Shown here piece by piece: positions 22,135 to 31,614 of a stretch of 49,120 bases of DNA (the first letter of the stretch is position 1; every line of letters begins with the position of its first letter). Origin of the DNA: Prevotella sp. (GTDB lineage: Bacteria > Bacteroidota > Bacteroidia > Bacteroidales > Bacteroidaceae); the NCBI GenBank assembly GCA_017651265.1, contig JAGCDO010000061.1, positions 1 through 49,120 on the forward strand, read 5' to 3'. The translations under genes and the position numbers were made by a program. The notes under the pieces are model-generated. The model worked only from the letters and a program-made list of their open reading frames with translations, did not search any database and had not been told where the DNA came from.

Positions 22135-24573
22135 CTACCCTATGACCTTGTATTTGGCAAATTTCAACAGCAACTGTTTGGTACCCGCATGACGGAACTG
22201 GACAGTTGCTTTTGTATTCTCACCCGTTCCCTCTACCTTGACAACGGTGCCCACACCAAAGCGCTCATGCTCGATGGTGTTTCCTTCGACAAGCGGTGCC
22301 TTTCCACCTGCGGGAGCAGATGCGCCAGATGATTTACCCACCACATCAGACACCCGTCTGAGATTCCCTCCTGCCGCCGTGAATGTGCGTTTGAAACGAC
22401 TGGAGAACGGATCTGTTGGTGTATCCTCATGGTGACCTGCGATGCGCGGCTTGGGGTCGGCCTTGAACTGGGAAGCCACAGGATTGGCATTCTGCCAGCG
22501 ACGCCCGTCGGAATAGCCACCAAATGGTTTCCTTGAAGGCGCGTCGAACAGTCCGCCACCCACTTCCTCCTCAACCTTCAGGAGGTTAGGATCGATATCG
22601 TATACGAACCTACTGGGTGTGTCAAACTCCATCTTTCCGTAGCGCCAGCGGTTCTTGGCACAGGTAAGGATACAATGTTTCTCGGCACGTGTGATGGCCA
22701 CGTATAGCAACCGCCGCTCCTCTTCCAGCTCACGCTTGGAGGTGGTGCTTAGCGGACTAGGGAAGATGTTCTCTTCCAAGCCCACTACAAAGACTGTAGG
22801 AAACTCCAAACCCTTGGCGCTATGAACGGTCATCAGCGTTACACGCTGCGCATTCCCTGTATCGTCATCACTATCCAGATCGGTCATCAGCGACACCTCC
22901 TGCAGGAAATCCGTCAACGACACCTCCTGCTCCAGTCCTTCCTCCCTACGCCCTTGCACAAAGTCCTGCATACCGCTGAGGAATTCCTCCAGGTTCTCCT
23001 GTCGTGCCAAAGCCTCTGGCGAAGTATCGCCATATAAATCGGCTGAGATCCCGCTGACCTTGATAATCTCCGATCCCAACTCATAAGCATCCGTAGTAGT
23101 CATCTTCTCCATGAAGCTACTGATCATTTCACAGAAATGCTGCAGCTTGGTCTGTGTTCCCTTGTTCACATCCAGCTGGTACTGAACAGGGTGGCATATC
23201 ACGTTCCACAGACTAGTTTGGTTATTCATCGCACACGCAGCAATCTTCCCTACGGTAGTGTCACCGATTCCCCTTGCCGGGTAGTTGATGATACGTTTTA
23301 CCGCCTCCTCGTCATCGGGATTGGCCACCACGCGGAAATAAGCGATGATATCCTTGATCTCCTTGCGCTGGTAGAAACTCAGACCGCCATATATTCTATA
23401 AGGTATATTCTCCTTACGGAACACCTCCTCGAAACTACGACTCTGGGCATTGGTACGATAAAGAATGGCAAAGTCGCTATAGGCCGCCTTCTCCTCGCGT
23501 CTGATGCGCTTGATGTCGTTACATACAATGATCGCCTCCTCCTTGTCGCTGTAGGCAGGCTTGAAGATCAGTCGTTCACCTTGATCGTTCTGACTATACA
23601 CATCCTTGTGTATCTGTCGTTCATTCTTCCTGATCAGACTGTTGGCTGCCTGAACGATATACTGCGTACTGCGATAGTTCTGTTCCAGTTTGAACAGCTT
23701 GGTACCATCGTATATCTGCTGGAAGTCGAGAATATTATCGATGTTCGCGCCGCGGAATCCATAGATGCTTTGTGCATCATCCCCTACCACGCAAACATGC
23801 TGATGCTCACGCGTGAGCTGATAGACGATGCGCTGCTGCACCGAGTTCGTATCCTGATACTCGTCGACCAATACGAAACGGAAACGATCAGCATACTGCT
23901 GTCGCACCTCCTCATGTTCATTGAACAGCGTGTACGTCTGTGTAAGCAGGTCGTCAAAGTCCATGGCGTTCGCCTGTCTGCACCGCGCACAGTAGGCAGA
24001 ATAGATGGCACTGATGGCCGGCATCCTTGCCTCGCGGTCGTGCTCCAACGCATCCTTGTCGTTGGCATAGAGATCGGGCAGTATCAGGTGGTTCTTCGCC
24101 ATGCTGATACGATGGTGAACCGTGGCCGACTTATACACCTTATCATCGAGATTCATCTCTTTGATGATGCTCTTGATAAGCGATCTGCTATCACTCTCAT
24201 CATAAATCGTGAAGTTGGAAGAATAGCCGATGCGCTCAGCCTCCCTTCTCAGGATCCTTGAGAAAATGCTATGGAACGTTCCCATATAGAGATAACGGGC
24301 AGTCTGCTCCCCCACCAGCTGTCCTATACGGTTTCTCATCTCCTTGGCCGCCTTGTTGGTAAATGTCAGCGCCAAGATATTCCATGGCATCATCCCCCGC
24401 TCCAGCAGGTACGCTATCTTGTAGGTCAGCACGCGCGTCTTTCCCGACCCGGCACCGGCAATCACCAGTGACGGACCGTCGATATATTCCACCGCCTTGC
24501 GTTGACTCTCATTCAAGTCACAGGAATCAAGTTTCAAGTTACAAGTATTTTCTGTCAATTTGTCAATTTTCAA
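22135..24573 (-). CDS. pcrA: ATP-dependent DNA helicase PcrA/UvrD
   Basis: A superfamily 1 helicase of about 800 residues for DNA repair and removal of recombination intermediates. Motif I AGAGSGKTR, motif II LVDEYQDTN, QNYRST (motif IV) and TVHSAKGLEF (motif V) are present, and a tudor-like C-terminal region (EHERFGVGTVVKVEG) that binds RNA polymerase in PcrA. The first ATG is absent: the open frame begins as TTA AAA TTG after a stop, and only TTG codons (positions 24573, 24558, 24537, 24516) precede the conserved LNESQRKAV. The true start is one of these. The N-terminal 20 codons fall in repeat-derived DNA. Downstream partner of mtgA, no own promoter seen. Confidence 0.9.
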   Translation of the reverse strand: MKIDKLTENTCNLKLDSCDLNESQRKAVEYIDGPSLVIAGAGSGKTRVLTYKIAYLLERGMMPWNILALTFTNKAAKEMRNRIGQLVGEQTARYLYMGTFHSIFSRILRREAERIGYSSNFTIYDESDSRSLIKSIIKEMNLDDKVYKSATVHHRISMAKNHLILPDLYANDKDALEHDREARMPAISAIYSAYCARCRQANAMDFDDLLTQTYTLFNEHEEVRQQYADRFRFVLVDEYQDTNSVQQRIVYQLTREHQHVCVVGDDAQSIYGFRGANIDNILDFQQIYDGTKLFKLEQNYRSTQYIVQAANSLIRKNERQIHKDVYSQNDQGERLIFKPAYSDKEEAIIVCNDIKRIRREEKAAYSDFAILYRTNAQSRSFEEVFRKENIPYRIYGGLSFYQRKEIKDIIAYFRVVANPDDEEAVKRIINYPARGIGDTTVGKIAACAMNNQTSLWNVICHPVQYQLDVNKGTQTKLQHFCEMISSFMEKMTTTDAYELGSEIIKVSGISADLYGDTSPEALARQENLEEFLSGMQDFVQGRREEGLEQEVSLTDFLQEVSLMTDLDSDDDTGNAQRVTLMTVHSAKGLEFPTVFVVGLEENIFPSPLSTTSKRELEEERRLLYVAITRAEKHCILTCAKNRWRYGKMEFDTPSRFVYDIDPNLLKVEEEVGGGLFDAPSRKPFGGYSDGRRWQNANPVASQFKADPKPRIAGHHEDTPTDPFSSRFKRTFTAAGGNLRRVSDVVGKSSGASAPAGGKAPLVEGNTIEHERFGVGTVVKVEGTGENTKATVQFRHAGTKQLLLKFAKYKVIG

Positions 24574-24585
24574 TTTTAACTACGT

Positions 24586-24650
24586 TGACTTTTGTCACGA
24601 CTCGGCCAATCAAGTAAACTTGTTGGCTCTCGCTGTTCCAAAAGTTCAAT
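24586..24650 (-). repeat. Dispersed 65-base hairpin repeat, copy B
   Basis: Matches copy A (1434-1498) at 54 of 65 positions. Its central stem is CAAGT-TT-ACTTG, base-paired although the sequence differs from copy A. It starts inside the last codons of mtgA (its ATTGA includes the TGA stop) and reaches to within 13 bases of the first possible pcrA start. Heptad-like ATTGACA/TTGAAAC sequences continue into pcrA. Confidence 0.8.
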
Positions 24651-25383
24651 TCTTATAAATTCCTCCATCCACCGTACTCGGATCAACAACCTGCCCTTCC
24701 TTCGGCAGAATCGGTATAAACTTCATCTGTTTCATAATAGCATACTTACGTTTCACCATGTAGTCGGAAGGATACTTCGACGAGTACACCCTGGGATTAG
24801 GCAGGGTGGCCGCTATCAAGGCGCAGTTGGCACGGGTGAGTTCCTTGGCAGAACAGTTGAAATGCTCTTGCGCCACCGCCTCCACACCATAGATGCCATC
24901 CCCCATCTCTATCGAGTTCAGATAGACCTCCATGATGCGCTGCTTACTCCACATCAGTTCGATGAGCACAGTGAAATACGCCTCCAAGCCCTTGCGTACC
25001 CAAGTACGACCCGGCCATAGGAACACGTTCTTGGCGGTCTGCTGACTGATGGTGCTGGCGCCTAACATGCGCTTGCCCGTCTTGTTCCGCTTGGTGGCCT
25101 TCTCGATGGCCTTGTAGTCAAAGCCATGATGCTTCAGGAACCGCTGGTCTTCGCTGGCCATCACCGCCACAGGCATACTGGGTGACATCTTCTCCAACGA
25201 CACCCAGTGGTGCTTGAGTTTCAGGTCCTTCCCCTCCTGATGCTGCTCAGCCAGACGGATGAACATCAGAGGGGTGAAGTACACAGGAACAAACCTAAGC
25301 ACTATTACAGAAAGAATGGTGGAGGCAAAGAATGCCACCACCATCCATTGAATAAGTTTTCTTATACCTTTAATGATCTTCAT
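24646..25383 (-). CDS. mtgA: Monofunctional biosynthetic peptidoglycan transglycosylase
   Basis: A 245-residue GT51 enzyme that polymerises lipid II into glycan strands. One N-terminal membrane helix (about 12-34) anchors it. The donor/acceptor motifs are MASEDQRFLKHHGFD (catalytic Glu near residue 77) and GASTISQQTAKNVFLWPGR, then the RIMEVYLNSIEMGDGIYG motif. Length fits MtgA (about 240). It overlaps the ompA-like gene by one base (TAATG), implying translational coupling. Its TGA stop is within the left edge of the 65-base repeat. Confidence 0.92.
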   Translation of the reverse strand: MKIIKGIRKLIQWMVVAFFASTILSVIVLRFVPVYFTPLMFIRLAEQHQEGKDLKLKHHWVSLEKMSPSMPVAVMASEDQRFLKHHGFDYKAIEKATKRNKTGKRMLGASTISQQTAKNVFLWPGRTWVRKGLEAYFTVLIELMWSKQRIMEVYLNSIEMGDGIYGVEAVAQEHFNCSAKELTRANCALIAATLPNPRVYSSKYPSDYMVKRKYAIMKQMKFIPILPKEGQVVDPSTVDGGIYKN

Positions 25384-26102
25384 TACTGAAGTGTGCCATT
25401 GTTAGCGGCGTCGATCATTGCCTGGCTCGGGAAGAGGTAAACCTCTACACGACGGTTCTGCTGACGACCAGCTGCAGTTGAGTTGTCGGCAACGGGATCA
25501 GACTCGCCGAGACCCTCGACACTCTTGATCTGGCTGCTGCTTACACCCTGACCATTGAGGTACTTCTGTACGCTCTGGGCACGCTGCAGAGACAGAGCCT
25601 CGTTCTTCTGAGCGCTCTGAGCAGCTGTAGAATTCTTCCAGCCCTGGTTGTCGGTATAACCCTTGATGGCAACGTCAGCATCGTTGTTCTGCTTCAGCAC
25701 GTTAGCAAACTCTGTCAGAGAGTTCTTGGCAGCAGCCTGCAGTGTAGCACTGCTTGACGGGAACAGAATACCAGAATCGAAGGTAACCTTCACAGCCATG
25801 GTCTGACCATTAGCATCGGTGATACCCTCAACCTTTGCATTCTCAACGGCAGCGGCAGCAGCCTTTGCCTTATCCATCTTCTTACCAATCAGCACACCAG
25901 CGGTTGCACCAACAGCTGTACCGATAGCAGCACCAATAGCTGTGCTCTTTGTGTTATGACCGATTACCTGGCCAAGGATTCCACCTAAGGCAGCACCACC
26001 GGCGCCACCAAAAATACCACCTTTAGCAGTGTTGCTCATACCACAACCTGCTAACAGAAACATGGAACAAAGTCCCAGAACAGATACTTTTAAATTCTTC
26101 AT
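25383..26102 (-). CDS. OmpA-family lipoprotein with glycine zipper
   Basis: A 239-residue peptidoglycan-binding lipoprotein, YiaD-like. Signal MKNLKVSVLGLCSMFLLAGC with Cys20 lipidated. A glycine-zipper region (GGAGGAALGGILGQ ... AIGAAIGTAVGATAG) covers about 30-75. The OmpA domain (about 110-232) has TDNQGWKNSTAAQ ... NEALSLQRAQSVQKYL and QQNRRVEVYL with the peptidoglycan-binding Asp and Arg residues. It anchors the outer membrane to the wall. Coupled to mtgA by a one-base overlap. Promoter 26158-26187. Confidence 0.88.
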   Translation of the reverse strand: MKNLKVSVLGLCSMFLLAGCGMSNTAKGGIFGGAGGAALGGILGQVIGHNTKSTAIGAAIGTAVGATAGVLIGKKMDKAKAAAAAVENAKVEGITDANGQTMAVKVTFDSGILFPSSSATLQAAAKNSLTEFANVLKQNNDADVAIKGYTDNQGWKNSTAAQSAQKNEALSLQRAQSVQKYLNGQGVSSSQIKSVEGLGESDPVADNSTAAGRQQNRRVEVYLFPSQAMIDAANNGTLQ

Positions 26103-26157
26103 GTCTTTAAGTTTTTTAGTTTAAAAATGAGTGTCTGTAATTTCTACTTAATCGTTG

Positions 26158-26187
26158 CAAAGATAATGGAAATTTCTGAATTACCAA
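26158..26187 (-). promoter_or_regulatory. Promoter for ompA-like/mtgA/pcrA operon
   Basis: On the minus strand TTG (26185-26187), 19 bases, TATCTTTG (26158-26165). Confidence 0.65.
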
Positions 26188-26260
26188 GAAAAATAAGTAT
26201 TTTTTATACTTAGAACCGATAAGATTCAAGTAGAACGAAGGGATTTCGCTTTTTTTTTCG

Positions 26261-26268
26261 TATTTTTG
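26261..26268 (+). promoter_or_regulatory. Promoter -7 box for proS
   Basis: TATTTTTG with a T-rich upstream but no clear TTTG at -33; start is 21 bases further. Confidence 0.5.
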
Positions 26269-26288
26269 CAGCCGAAAATTGAAACAAT

Positions 26289-27770
26289 ATGGCAAAAGAA
26301 CTAAAAGAATTGACAAAACGTGCCGACAACTATAGTCAGTGGTACAACGACCTGATCGTAAAGGCCGACCTCGCTGAGCAGTCGGCAGTGCGCGGCTGTA
26401 TGGTCATCAAGCCCTATGGCTACGCTATCTGGGAGAAGATGCAGCATCAGCTTGACCTGATGTTCAAGGAGACAGGTGCACAGAATGCCTACTTCCCCCT
26501 GCTCATCCCCAAGTCGTTCCTCTCCAAAGAGGCAGAGCATGTAGAAGGCTTTGCCAAGGAATGCGCCGTGGTGACACACTATCGCTTGAAGGCTACTGAA
26601 GATAAGAGTGGTGTGGTGGTTGATCCCGCTGCCAAGTTGGAGGAAGAATTGATTATCCGTCCTACGAGCGAGACCATCATCTGGAACACATATAAGAACT
26701 GGATCCAGTCGTGGCGCGACCTGCCCCTGATGTGCAACCAGTGGTGTAACGTGATGCGCTGGGAGATGCGTACACGTCCTTTCCTCCGTACCAGTGAGTT
26801 CCTCTGGCAGGAAGGTCATACGGCTCATGCCACCCGTGAGGAGGCTGAGGAGGAAGCACAGAAGATGCTGAAGGTATATGCCAAGTTCGCAGAGGAATGG
26901 ATGGCTGTTCCCGTTGTACAGGGTGTAAAGAGCGAGACCGAGCGTTTCGCCGGTGCCCTCGACACCTACACCATCGAGGCAATGATGCAGGATGGTAAGG
27001 CACTGCAGAGCGGTACATCGCATTTCCTCGGACAGAACTTCGCGAAAGCGTTTGAAGTGACATATCTGAATAAGGACAACAAGCCTGAATATGTGTGGGC
27101 CACATCGTGGGGCGTATCCACCCGACTCATCGGTGCACTGATCATGACGCACAGTGATGATAACGGACTCGTGCTTCCGCCGCGCCTCGCTCCTATCCAG
27201 GTGGTTATCGTTCCTATTACCAAGGGAGCCGACCAGCTGGCAGGTATCAGCGAGCGACTGCAGCCTGTCATCAATGAGCTGCGTCAAGCAGGTATTACCG
27301 TGAAGTATGATGATGCTGACAACAAGCGTCCGGGCTTTAAGTTTGCCGACTATGAGCTCAAGGGCGTTCCCGTACGTCTCGTTATGGGCGGTCGTGACCT
27401 GGAGAACGGCACCATCGAAGTGATGCGCCGTGACACACTGGAGAAGGAGACACGTCCTATTGAAGGTATCGTACAGTATGTGGAGCAGCTCCTGGAGGAT
27501 ATCCAGCAGAATATCTTCAAGAAGGCCAAGGACTACCGCGATGCCCGTATCTACGAGTGCGACAACTACGAGGAGTTCAAGGAGCGCGTGAAAGACGGCG
27601 GCTTCTTCCTCTGCCACTGGGACGGCACTGCCGAGACCGAAGCACAGATCAAGGAAGAAACTCAGGCTACCATCCGCTGCGTGCCCTTTGGTGTTGAGCA
27701 GACTCCCGGCACCGATATGGTATCAGGCAAACCTGCTAAGTACCGCGTGATTATCGCCCGCAGCTACTAA
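26289..27770 (+). CDS. proS: Prolyl-tRNA synthetase (archaeal/eukaryotic type)
   Basis: A 493-residue class II synthetase that attaches proline to tRNA-Pro. Motif 2 is [29 protein letters not shown] and motif 3 the [23 protein letters not shown] segment. The anticodon-binding domain begins near residue 290 ([15 protein letters not shown]). Length and lack of the bacterial insertion domain place it in the archaeal/eukaryotic-like ProRS type, which is usual in Bacteroidetes. Terminator at 27804-27833. Confidence 0.95.
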   Translation: MAKELKELTKRADNYSQWYNDLIVKADLAEQSAVRGCMVIKPYGYAIWEKMQHQLDLMFKETGAQNAYFPLLIPKSFLSKEAEHVEGFAKECAVVTHYRLKATEDKSGVVVDPAAKLEEELIIRPTSETIIWNTYKNWIQSWRDLPLMCNQWCNVMRWEMRTRPFLRTSEFLWQEGHTAHATREEAEEEAQKMLKVYAKFAEEWMAVPVVQGVKSETERFAGALDTYTIEAMMQDGKALQSGTSHFLGQNFAKAFEVTYLNKDNKPEYVWATSWGVSTRLIGALIMTHSDDNGLVLPPRLAPIQVVIVPITKGADQLAGISERLQPVINELRQAGITVKYDDADNKRPGFKFADYELKGVPVRLVMGGRDLENGTIEVMRRDTLEKETRPIEGIVQYVEQLLEDIQQNIFKKAKDYRDARIYECDNYEEFKERVKDGGFFLCHWDGTAETEAQIKEETQATIRCVPFGVEQTPGTDMVSGKPAKYRVIIARSY

Positions 27771-27803
27771 TATTATAATAAGGTACACGTACTATAACAA
27801 AAT

Positions 27804-27833
27804 GAGGATGCTCCATTAGCATCCTCTTTTTTT
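27804..27833 (+). terminator. Terminator after proS
   Basis: GAGGATGCT (27804-27812) pairs with AGCATCCTC (27818-27826), loop CCATT, then seven T. Confidence 0.92.
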
Positions 27834-27861
27834 GATGGGAAAACCTATGGTTTTAAGCAGG

Positions 27862-27966
27862 AAGGCTGATTGGACATCGTTACAAGGCTGATTGAAGTAA
27901 GTTATCAGCCTGATAAGTGGGTGTTATCAGCCTGATAAGTGGGTGCAACCAGCCTTATTGGAAACC
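27862..27966 (+). repeat. Five-unit array with exact 22-base period
   Basis: Units start at 27862, 27884, 27906, 27928 and 27950, each 22 bases after the last. Their first 11 bases are AAGGCTGATTG, AAGGCTGATTG, CAGCCTGATAA, CAGCCTGATAA and CAGCCTTATTG; the remaining 11 vary, three of the four complete units ending in TTAY. The third and fourth units are nearly identical. It lies between two terminators, so it is not expected to be transcribed strongly. Confidence 0.85.
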
Positions 27967-27973
27967 AATAAAA

Positions 27974-28001
27974 AGAGGGTGAGAAAAACTCACCCTCTTT
28001 T
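27974..28001. terminator. Bidirectional terminator before ppiD-like gene end
   Basis: AGAGGGTGAG (27974-27983) pairs with CTCACCCTCT (27989-27998), T run on the plus side and, on the minus side, TTTTTATTGG. Confidence 0.85.
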
Positions 28002-28025
28002 GTGTATGTTTGTAACACTTGTTCT

Positions 28026-30173
28026 TTAGAAGAACAGGTAGCGATTGTCGGTGATATTGGCCTTCATGATGAGTTCCTGCATGAAGTTACCTGCACGCTG
28101 CAATGCCTTCTGCTGAGCCTGCTGCTCGTACTTCTTTGCATCATACTTGCTGTCAGCACGACGAGTCTGGTCAAGCACCTGTACGAAGTAGATACCTGCA
28201 TTACCCTTGATGGGTCGCGGACAGAAAGCACCCTTCTTGGTACCTGCCACAGCACCACTCAGTGCGGGTTCGCTGGCACCGGTTTCCTGTACAAAGGCAG
28301 GAGCAGCGAAGGTGATCTGATCTACGCGAACCACCTGTCCACCCTTATTACGGGCATCGGCCATGTTCTTCACGTTCTTCACGTCGGCAAGGATCTTCTC
28401 GGCCTTCTTGTCCTTCAACACCTCAGACTTGAGGTAGCTCTTCAGGTCCTCGTTCTTCTCATAGTTGAGATAACCCTTACCATTGACATTGTTGAGGGCT
28501 ACAACCAAGAGGTGGTCGTTGTTACCACACTCATACAGCGGTGATACGCTACCCTGCTTGCCTTCAAACACCCACTTCAAAGCATCACGTGTGGCGGGGA
28601 TGCCGGCGATGTAATGCTCAGAGTTGCGCACGCCCTGACGATCCTGCACCTGATAGCCGTACTTGGCAGCATTCTTCTGAAGCTCATCCAATGACTGGCT
28701 CTCGCTCACGAACTGTGAGAACTTGTTATATGCTGCATTGTAGGTATCCTTTGAGAATTCGATGGTCTTCTTGATAACGGCTGCCACATACTTTGTGTTC
28801 ATACCTGTACGACCAGTTACCTGAATGATCACGTTACCGTTGGTCATCTCAAGGTTATTGAGGGCGTTAACAGCTGCAGTGTTCAAAGTATTGATATACT
28901 TACGGGTATCGGCATCCATGGAAGGAGCAGACTCGTACTCACGACTGGTCATCCAAGTCTTCTGACCGGTCTGACCGTACTTCTTGGCAAGTGCCTCGAA
29001 ATCGGCACCACCCTGCAGAGCCTGATAGATACTATCGGCAGCCTTACGGGTGTCAGAGAGCTCAGGACGAGCCACCTGAATGATACGGAACTCGATAGAG
29101 TCGGCCAACTGCTGCTTAGAGAACAGCTTCACCACGTTCAGCGTGTTATCCTCCTTGTTCTCGATAGGAGCAGATGTGCTACCTACTGAGAGAGAGTCGA
29201 GGCGTGCTGCGATATCATGCGGGAACGCAGAGCGTGTGAGAGGAACGCCCAGATAAGGAACGAGTGATGCGCTCTTGCGGATGATCTCTGTAGGATCATC
29301 AGATGTAACCAGCTGGTCACGCAACTCCTGGATATTCTTGTTGATAGCGGCACGGTCAGCTGCGCTTGCAGTTACCTGTACATCCACGAACTTGATATCG
29401 CGTGACTCCTCTATCTGCTTGAAGCGCGGCTTCAACTCCTCGTACTTTGCCTTGATGTCGGCATCGGTTACTTCCACCTTATTGTCGTTGATCTTGCTAT
29501 AGGGGAAGGCAACGAGGTTGACAGAGTTCTCAAGAGTCTCGTCTGTATAAGCCTGCTGTGCCTCGATGGGGTTAGACAGGAGACAAGCACCTAACAGGGC
29601 CTGATACTTCTGCGCCAACAGCTGCTGACGGATGTTCTTCTCGAGGAACGTCCAGTAGTTATAAAGACTGCGATACTGCTCAGCCATCTGTGCATCGGTC
29701 TTCTTGGCCTTGTCGTACTCAGCCAGGAACTGCTTCAGTGAATTAGCATCGAAACGACCAGTCTGCTGGTTCACAAACGGTGTCTGCAACAACATGGGGT
29801 TTGTACCCTCCTGAAGCAACTGCTGCATCTCCTCGTCAGTTACGGTGAGACCCAGTTTCTCGGCTTCAGCACCGATGACCGTGTTCTGGATGAACTGGTT
29901 CCATACCATATCCTTCACCTGGTTAGTCTCAGCATCGGTGAGGTTGTCACGACCCTGAGTCATCTTGATGACGTCTGTGTACTCATCAACAAGATCCTGG
30001 TATTCCTGTACATCGATTTTTTTACCTAACACTTCGCCTACGCGCTGACGCTCCTGGTTCTTGAGAGAATCGCAAGAGCGGAACAGCTCCTCGGCAATGA
30101 ATGCGAAAAGGGCCAATCCGATTACCGTTACAAGGACCGGACCCCAGCTTCTGATTTTTCCAATTGCTGCCAT
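28026..30173 (-). CDS. PpiD-like SurA/parvulin membrane chaperone
   Basis: A 715-residue periplasmic chaperone with N-terminal membrane helix (SWGPVLVTVIGLALFAFIAE). A SurA-N-like domain covers about 35-230, and a parvulin-type peptidyl-prolyl isomerase domain lies near 345-455 (FRIIQVARPELSDTRKAADS ... DFEALAKKYGQTG). Further parvulin-like and dimer-forming segments follow. It probably assists folding of exported outer-membrane proteins at the inner membrane. Sits downstream of the outer-membrane protein/LptC/GldE-like genes but has its own promoter at 30260-30292. Whether it is catalytic is unclear. Confidence 0.85.
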   Translation of the reverse strand: MAAIGKIRSWGPVLVTVIGLALFAFIAEELFRSCDSLKNQERQRVGEVLGKKIDVQEYQDLVDEYTDVIKMTQGRDNLTDAETNQVKDMVWNQFIQNTVIGAEAEKLGLTVTDEEMQQLLQEGTNPMLLQTPFVNQQTGRFDANSLKQFLAEYDKAKKTDAQMAEQYRSLYNYWTFLEKNIRQQLLAQKYQALLGACLLSNPIEAQQAYTDETLENSVNLVAFPYSKINDNKVEVTDADIKAKYEELKPRFKQIEESRDIKFVDVQVTASAADRAAINKNIQELRDQLVTSDDPTEIIRKSASLVPYLGVPLTRSAFPHDIAARLDSLSVGSTSAPIENKEDNTLNVVKLFSKQQLADSIEFRIIQVARPELSDTRKAADSIYQALQGGADFEALAKKYGQTGQKTWMTSREYESAPSMDADTRKYINTLNTAAVNALNNLEMTNGNVIIQVTGRTGMNTKYVAAVIKKTIEFSKDTYNAAYNKFSQFVSESQSLDELQKNAAKYGYQVQDRQGVRNSEHYIAGIPATRDALKWVFEGKQGSVSPLYECGNNDHLLVVALNNVNGKGYLNYEKNEDLKSYLKSEVLKDKKAEKILADVKNVKNMADARNKGGQVVRVDQITFAAPAFVQETGASEPALSGAVAGTKKGAFCPRPIKGNAGIYFVQVLDQTRRADSKYDAKKYEQQAQQKALQRAGNFMQELIMKANITDNRYLFF

Positions 30174-30212
30174 TTCTTATTATTTGTTTTATTGTTATTA
30201 TTCTCTTTTCAT

Positions 30213-30229
30213 CCCTCCTAAAAGGAGGG
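30213..30229 (-). other. Leader hairpin of ppiD-like mRNA
   Basis: CCCTCCT (30213-30219) pairs with AGGAGGG (30223-30229); on the minus strand the hairpin stands between the promoter and the start of the ppiD-like gene. Confidence 0.5.
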
Positions 30230-30259
30230 GGTTCTCTGCGGATTACCGCTAACAGCCGA

Positions 30260-30292
30260 CAAAATTACAAAAAATCTGTCAATTACTTGCAA
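30260..30292 (-). promoter_or_regulatory. Promoter for ppiD-like gene
   Basis: On the minus strand TTG (30290-30292), 22 bases, TAATTTTG (30260-30267). Spacing is 2 more than usual. Confidence 0.4.
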
Positions 30293-30313
30293 GAATCTTG
30301 TAAAAAAGTTGAA

Positions 30314-31609
30314 TTATTCAATCACTTTCAGTTTCACCAGCTCGATTTTGGTCTGCGTATTCTTGATGATACGGAACTCGAAGTGCCCGATTTTCACCAC
30401 CTCGTTCAGTTTGGGGAAACTCTGGTAGTCGTGCAGGATCAGTCCGCCAACCGTCATATATTCCTCACTCTCAGGTAGGTCGAGGTCGAACAATTCATTC
30501 ACCTTGTCGATTTCAAGACGTGCCGACAGCAGATATTCATGATCGCCTATTTGCTTGGCGGTATAGTTGGAATTATCGTGTTCGTCCTCGATATCGCCGA
30601 AGATCTCTTCCACAATATCCTCGAGCGAAACGATGCCGCTGGTACCACCGAACTCATCCACCACGATACCCAGTGATTTCTTCTGTTGCAGGAACATCTG
30701 CATCATCTTACGTGCGGTCATGGTTTCAGGTACGAAGGGCATCTCACGGATCAGTGATGCCAGGTCCCACGGTTGTTTGCCCTGGTCAGGCTGTCCCATC
30801 ACGCGGAACATATCCGAGGAATGTACATAGCCGATGATATGGTCGATATCCTCATGATAAACAATGATTTTCGACTTACCGTTCTCCACGAAAGCCGCCA
30901 TCAGGTCGTCGGCAGAGCAGTTATCTTCTACCGCACAGATCTCTGTTCGCGGCACCATACAGTCGCGCACCTTTGTATCGGCAAAGTCGAGCGCGTTCTG
31001 GAAGATCTTCACCTCATCCTCAATCTTCTCATCATCACCTGCCTTCTCGATAGACGACTGCACCCAGTAGTCGAGATCCACCTTGCTGAATCCTTCATCC
31101 TGTCCTTCCTTCCGTATCTTAACACCTAAGATGCGCAGCAGTGCCTTCGACAGGAAGGTGCTAAAACGCGAAATGGGCCATAGTAAGATATAGCAGATAA
31201 AGGCCGGGAAGGCAAAGACCGTTAGCAAACGGTTGGGGTTACTCTTGAAAAATGTCTTCGGCAGGAACTCACCGGTAAAGAGCACGATGAGTGTAGAAAG
31301 AATAGTATCGGCAGGAACAGTGAATGCCGCATCGAAGCCACGGAAGATGGTATTGTCGAAAAACTTCGCGATGAGAATACCATAGACCACCAATGCAATA
31401 TTGTTTCCCACCAACATCGTACTGACGAAGTTGTTGGGATGACGGTAGAACACACTGAGAGGTCGCGCTGCAAACCCCGCCTTGTCTTTATCCACCTCTG
31501 CCTGCATGCGGTTGCTGGATATGAAAGCGATCTCCATTCCTGAGAAGAAGGCGGAGAACACCATGGCTACCAGGATGCCGATAATGAGTGGCAAATCTAT
31601 TTCAGACAT
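30314..31609 (-). CDS. GldE-like CNNM/CBS-domain membrane protein
   Basis: A 431-residue protein with a DUF21/CNNM membrane domain of three or four helices (about 1-190), two CBS domains (about 205-330, VRDCMVPRTEICAVEDNCSADD and FVPETMTARKMMQMFLQQKKS) and a CorC/HlyC C-terminal domain (about 345-430). The family includes GldE of gliding Bacteroidetes and magnesium-cobalt exporters, often called hemolysins. In this gliding-free order it is probably a metal-linked or unknown membrane factor. It sits 5 bases after lptC, so the two are co-transcribed. Confidence 0.82.
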   Translation of the reverse strand: MSEIDLPLIIGILVAMVFSAFFSGMEIAFISSNRMQAEVDKDKAGFAARPLSVFYRHPNNFVSTMLVGNNIALVVYGILIAKFFDNTIFRGFDAAFTVPADTILSTLIVLFTGEFLPKTFFKSNPNRLLTVFAFPAFICYILLWPISRFSTFLSKALLRILGVKIRKEGQDEGFSKVDLDYWVQSSIEKAGDDEKIEDEVKIFQNALDFADTKVRDCMVPRTEICAVEDNCSADDLMAAFVENGKSKIIVYHEDIDHIIGYVHSSDMFRVMGQPDQGKQPWDLASLIREMPFVPETMTARKMMQMFLQQKKSLGIVVDEFGGTSGIVSLEDIVEEIFGDIEDEHDNSNYTAKQIGDHEYLLSARLEIDKVNELFDLDLPESEEYMTVGGLILHDYQSFPKLNEVVKIGHFEFRIIKNTQTKIELVKLKVIE

Positions 31610-31614
31610 GTTGA

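Noticed and set aside
26301-27617. A 438-residue open frame opposite proS
   Set aside because: proS is unmistakable on the other strand; the antisense frame is a by-product of codon bias.
27862-27966. CRISPR array
   Set aside because: The period is only 22 bases, with an 11-base conserved part and 11 variable bases, which is too short for repeat plus spacer, and no cas gene is near.
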